Source: Oceanihabitans iliipiscarium (GTDB taxonomy: Bacteria > Bacteroidota > Bacteroidia > Flavobacteriales > Flavobacteriaceae). Taken from it: 64,000 bases of DNA. Where the stretch lies: assembly GCF_042686125.1 (NCBI RefSeq), contig NZ_JBHUOV010000007.1, positions 1-64,000 of the forward strand, given 5' to 3'. The notes below the pieces were generated by a model. The model had not been told where the DNA came from. It was given only the letters and a program-made list of their open reading frames with translations, and did not search any database. How positions within the stretch are numbered: the stretch's first letter is position 1; the number at the start of each line of letters is the position of its first letter. Shown here one piece after another: positions 60,848 through 64,000 of the stretch. Made by a program: the position numbers and the translations under genes.

Positions 60848-61537
60848 ATGGCAAGATTAACAAAAAAGAAAAAAGAGGCTTTAGCAAAAATAGAAAACGG
60901 TAAAGTTTATTCTATAGCTGAAGCATCAGCTTTAATTAAAGAAATAACTAATGCAAAATTTGATGCATCTGTAGATTTAGCAGTAAGACTTGGAGTAGAT
61001 CCTCGTAAAGCTAATCAAATGGTAAGAGGTGTAGTGTCTCTTCCGCATGGTACAGGTAAAGATGTTAAAGTTTTAGCACTAGTAACTCCAGACAAAGAAG
61101 AAGAAGCTAAAGAAGCTGGAGCAGATTACGTAGGTTTACAAGAATATCTTGATAAAATCAAGAGTGGTTGGACAGACGTAGATGTAATTATTACTATGCC
61201 TAGTGTTATGGGTAAATTAGGTCCTTTAGGACGTGTGTTAGGTCCTCGTGGTTTAATGCCTAACCCAAAGACAGGTACAGTAACAATGGATATTGCAAAA
61301 GCTGTTAGCGAAGTAAAGGCTGGTAAAATTGACTTTAAAGTTGATAAAACAGGTATTGTACACGCTTCAATTGGAAAAGCATCTTTTAGTGCTGATAAAA
61401 TTGCAGGTAATGCAAATGAATTATTACAAACAATTATGAAACTTAAACCAACGTCTTCAAAAGGAACTTATGTAAAGAGCATTTTTATGTCAAGCACAAT
61501 GAGTCCTAGTGTGGCTGTAGATCCAAAAATTGGTTAA
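60848..61537 (+). CDS. rplA: 50S ribosomal protein uL1
   Basis: 229 residues. Conserved FDASVDLAVRLGVDPRKANQMVRGVVSLPHGTGK, and MPSVMGKLGPLGRVLGPRGLMPNPKTGTV in the RNA-binding centre. It forms the L1 stalk of the 50S subunit and is usually the translational repressor of the rplKA message. Normal length; rplJ follows after 19 nt. Confidence 0.98.
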   Translation: MARLTKKKKEALAKIENGKVYSIAEASALIKEITNAKFDASVDLAVRLGVDPRKANQMVRGVVSLPHGTGKDVKVLALVTPDKEEEAKEAGADYVGLQEYLDKIKSGWTDVDVIITMPSVMGKLGPLGRVLGPRGLMPNPKTGTVTMDIAKAVSEVKAGKIDFKVDKTGIVHASIGKASFSADKIAGNANELLQTIMKLKPTSSKGTYVKSIFMSSTMSPSVAVDPKIG

Positions 61538-61556
61538 TTAGTTAAAACTTTATATT

Positions 61557-62078
61557 ATGACAAGAGAAGAAAAATCACAAGTAATTAAAGACTTAACTGC
61601 ACAATTAGCTGATAATGCAAATATCTATTTAGCAGATATTTCAGGATTAAATGCAGATGCAACTTCAAATTTACGTCGTGCTTGTTATAAAGCAAACGTT
61701 CAATTAGCTGTTGTTAAGAACACATTACTTGAGAAGGCTATGGAAGCATCAGATAGAGAATTTGGTGACCTTCCTACAGTTTTAAAAGGAAATACATCTG
61801 TGATGTATTCGGAGACTGGAAATGCTCCAGCTAAAGTAATAAAAGCTTTCAGAAAAAAATCAGAAAAACCTCTTTTAAAAGGAGCGTTTATTGAAGAGGC
61901 TATTTACATTGGCGATGAGCAATTAGATATGTTAGTTGACATCAAGTCGAAAGAAGAATTAATTGGAGAAATTATTACAATTTTACAATCTCCAGCTAAA
62001 AACGTTATTTCAGCGCTTCAATCGAGTGGAGGTAAACTTTCAGGTATCTTAAAAACATTATCTCAAAAAGAGGGATAA
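61557..62078 (+). CDS. rplJ: 50S ribosomal protein uL10
   Basis: 173 residues. N-terminal 23S-binding domain (MTREEKSQVIKDLTAQLADN, NLRRACYKANVQLAVVKNTLLEKA) and a C-terminal helix that carries L7/L12 dimers. The 19-nt gap after rplA leaves no room for a separate L10 leader, so an L10 autoregulation site, if present, is not here. Confidence 0.97.
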   Translation: MTREEKSQVIKDLTAQLADNANIYLADISGLNADATSNLRRACYKANVQLAVVKNTLLEKAMEASDREFGDLPTVLKGNTSVMYSETGNAPAKVIKAFRKKSEKPLLKGAFIEEAIYIGDEQLDMLVDIKSKEELIGEIITILQSPAKNVISALQSSGGKLSGILKTLSQKEG

Positions 62079-62141
62079 TTTAAATAGTACGCACTTTTAC
62101 AATTATATATTAAATTAAAAAATTATTAAAACGATAGACAA

Positions 62142-62519
62142 ATGGCAGATTTAAAAGATTTCGCAGAACAATTAGTTAACCTAACAGTAAAAGAAGTTAA
62201 TGAGTTAGCTACTATATTAAAAGACGAGTATGGTATTGAGCCTGCTGCTGCAGCTGTTGCTGTTGCTGCTGGTGGTGCTGCTGCTGGTGGAGACGCTGCA
62301 GAAGAGCAAACTGAATTCGATGTAATATTAAAAGCAGCTGGTGGTTCTAAATTAGCAGTTGTAAAATTAGTTAAAGAATTAACTGGTTTAGGTTTAAAAG
62401 AAGCTAAAGGTTTAGTTGATGAAGCGCCAAGCGCAATCAAAGAAGGAGTTTCTAAAGACGAAGCTGAAGGCTTAAAAACTTCTTTAGAAGAAGCTGGAGC
62501 AGAGGTTGAGCTTAAGTAA
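62142..62519 (+). CDS. rplL: 50S ribosomal protein bL12 (L7/L12)
   Basis: 125 residues: dimerising N-terminal helices, an Ala-rich hinge at about 33-52 (AAAVAVAAGGAAAGG), and the C-terminal factor-binding domain (FDVILKAAGGSKLAVVKLVKELTGLGLKEAKGLVDEAP). It forms the stalk that recruits translation GTPases. A strong hairpin separates it from rpoB. Confidence 0.98.
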   Translation: MADLKDFAEQLVNLTVKEVNELATILKDEYGIEPAAAAVAVAAGGAAAGGDAAEEQTEFDVILKAAGGSKLAVVKLVKELTGLGLKEAKGLVDEAPSAIKEGVSKDEAEGLKTSLEEAGAEVELK

Positions 62520-62542
62520 GCTTAGCAACCAAACAACATAAA

Positions 62543-62579
62543 GGTTTAGGTCTGGAGTATATGCTCTAAGACCTAGACC
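62543..62579 (+). terminator. rplL-rpoB intergenic hairpin (attenuator or processing site)
   Basis: GGTTTAGGTCT (62543-62553) pairs with AGACCTAGACC over 11 bp with one G-U, and an inner GAG/CTC pair caps it. It lies 23 nt after rplL and 64 nt before rpoB. In E. coli this gap holds an attenuator and an RNase III site; this stem is the likely counterpart. Only a short ATTTTG follows. Confidence 0.65.
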
Positions 62580-62643
62580 ATTTTGCGTATATAATCACAA
62601 CATATACGTGTCACATTTTTTTTAATCAAAATTCCGTCCATTG

Positions 62644-64000
62644 ATGTTAGTAAAACAAGCTGAAAGATTAAATTTCTCATCTATTATCAATAGAACTGAA
62701 TATCCTGATTTTATGGATATTCAAATAAAATCCTTTCAGGATTTTTTCCAGTTAGAAACAAAATCTGAAGAACGAGGTGATGAAGGTCTATACAATACCT
62801 TCATGGAAAACTTCCCAATAACAGACACACGTAATCAATTTGTATTAGAATTTTTAGATTACTTTATTGATCCACCTAGATATACCATTGAAGAATGTAT
62901 AGAAAGAGGACTTACTTATAGTGTTCCATTAAAAGCAAGGTTAAAGTTATATTGTACAGACCCTGAACATGAAGATTTCGAAACCATTGTTCAAGATGTG
63001 TACTTAGGAACGATACCTTACATGACACCTTCTGGTACGTTTTGTATCAATGGTGCAGAACGCGTTGTAGTGTCTCAATTACATCGTTCTCCTGGTGTGT
63101 TCTTTGGGCAATCTTTCCATGCCAATGGTACAAAATTATACTCTGCTAGAGTAATTCCTTTTAAAGGCTCTTGGATTGAGTTTGCTACAGATATTAACTC
63201 TGTAATGTATGCTTACATTGATAGAAAAAAGAAATTACCTGTAACAACGTTATTTAGAGCTATAGGCTTTGAACGTGATAAAGATATTCTTGAAATTTTT
63301 GATTTAGCTGAAGAGGTTAAAGTATCAAAATCTGGCCTAAAGAAAATTTTAGGACGTAAACTTGCTGCTCGTGTATTAAATACATGGCATGAGGATTTTG
63401 TGGATGAAGATACAGGTGAAGTTGTATCTATAGAACGTAATGAAATCGTTCTTGATCGTGATACGGTTTTAGATAAAGAAAATATTGAAGAAATCCTTGA
63501 AGCTAATGTGAAAACAATTCTTTTACATAAAGAAAGCGCTGAACAAGGTGATTATGCAATTATTCATAATACGCTTCAAAAAGATCCTACTAACTCTGAA
63601 AAAGAAGCGGTAGAACATATCTATAGACAACTACGTAATGCTGAGCCGCCAGATGAGGAAACTGCTCGTGGTATTATAGATAAACTTTTCTTTTCTGATC
63701 AACGTTACTCTTTAGGAGAAGTTGGTCGTTATAGAATGAATAAAAAATTAGGTTTAGATATTGGAATGGATAAGCAAGTACTTACCAAAGAAGATATCAT
63801 TACCATTATAAAATATTTAATCGAGCTTATCAATTCTAAAGCTGAAATTGATGATATTGACCACTTATCAAACCGTCGTGTTCGTACAGTAGGAGAACAA
63901 TTATCTCAACAATTTGGTGTTGGTTTAGCACGTATGGCACGTACAATTCGTGAGCGTATGAATGTACGTGATAACGAAGTATTTACTCCAATTGACTTAA
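62644..64000 (+). CDS. rpoB: DNA-directed RNA polymerase subunit beta, 5' part
   Basis: The frame opens at ATG 62644 and runs to the window end (about 452 residues of an expected ~1270). LVKQAERLNFSSIINRTEYPDFMDIQIKSFQDFFQLE is the Bacteroidota RpoB beginning. GTFCINGAERVVVSQLHRSPGVFF is the universal protrusion block, and RRVRTVGEQLSQQFGVGLARMARTIRERM near the end lies just before the rifampicin region. Last gene of the rplKAJL-rpoBC unit visible here. Confidence 0.97.
   Translation, partial: MLVKQAERLNFSSIINRTEYPDFMDIQIKSFQDFFQLETKSEERGDEGLYNTFMENFPITDTRNQFVLEFLDYFIDPPRYTIEECIERGLTYSVPLKARLKLYCTDPEHEDFETIVQDVYLGTIPYMTPSGTFCINGAERVVVSQLHRSPGVFFGQSFHANGTKLYSARVIPFKGSWIEFATDINSVMYAYIDRKKKLPVTTLFRAIGFERDKDILEIFDLAEEVKVSKSGLKKILGRKLAARVLNTWHEDFVDEDTGEVVSIERNEIVLDRDTVLDKENIEEILEANVKTILLHKESAEQGDYAIIHNTLQKDPTNSEKEAVEHIYRQLRNAEPPDEETARGIIDKLFFSDQRYSLGEVGRYRMNKKLGLDIGMDKQVLTKEDIITIIKYLIELINSKAEIDDIDHLSNRRVRTVGEQLSQQFGVGLARMARTIRERMNVRDNEVFTPIDL

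Noticed and set aside
62126..62440. Ala/Pro-rich minus-strand frame opposite rplL
   Set aside because: An antisense shadow of the Ala-rich hinge of L7/L12.

Overview
This window looks like part of the chromosome of a marine-type member of the Flavobacteriaceae (Bacteroidota). The reasons: strongly AT-rich DNA; starts mostly without a Shine-Dalgarno, but one strong one at rpsU; -7 elements of the form TAnnTTTG; a tmRNA tag reading GENNYALAA; a type IX secretion C-terminal domain; and the order tRNA-Thr/Tyr/Gly/Thr, tuf, tRNA-Trp, secE, nusG, rplKAJL, rpoB. No rRNA, CRISPR array, prophage or complete insertion sequence was seen. Most of the window is ordinary core genome; the less ordinary parts are a polysaccharide locus, a TIR-domain protein and several repeat or operator structures.

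Region by region. 1-7 kb: the end of a secreted protein gene, tmRNA, an AlaDH/saccharopine dehydrogenase-like enzyme, an SDR, two small membrane proteins (DUF2809, DUF1361) and a four-gene creD cassette (two membrane proteins, a winged-helix regulator, CreD). The same 25-bp operator-like sequence lies in front of both the first gene of that cassette and creD. 7-11.5 kb: a beta-barrel candidate, kdsA and typA. 11.5-27.5 kb: a surface-polysaccharide locus with a methyltransferase, two tandem sulfatase-fold membrane enzymes, a GNAT/FemAB-like protein whose reading frame runs upstream of any usual start codon, an FdtA/FdtB amino-sugar pair, a Wzx flippase, a hexapeptide acyltransferase, four glycosyltransferases and a beta-helix protein.

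27.5-47.6 kb: ftsE, a large TPR protein translationally coupled to a plug-less outer-membrane beta-barrel, lipoprotein hydrolases (amidohydrolase, NamZ-like), a LolE-type permease, a cysteine synthase-type enzyme, an AraC regulator, a T9SS-exported BNR-repeat protein and a membrane TIR-domain protein with a probable propeller. 47.7-55.8 kb: DUF2851, PspC, a K+ channel, an AGCS symporter, an HhH protein, and an acyl-CoA dehydrogenase whose last codons and terminator hairpin are repeated in a 3.5-copy 83-bp tandem array. 55.8-64 kb: rpsU (with its Shine-Dalgarno), xerC, hpf, five tRNAs, tuf, secE, nusG, rplK-A-J-L and the start of rpoB.

Two families of small intergenic repeats are visible by eye. 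One is a GGGCGTTTCCC...CAATCCTTAACGCA element of roughly 90-125 bp with four copies, whose inner stem differs in sequence between copies but still pairs in at least two of them. The other is a GTCATCCTGAGC-type 26-bp hairpin with two copies. All family assignments come from reading the translated proteins; no database search was run.
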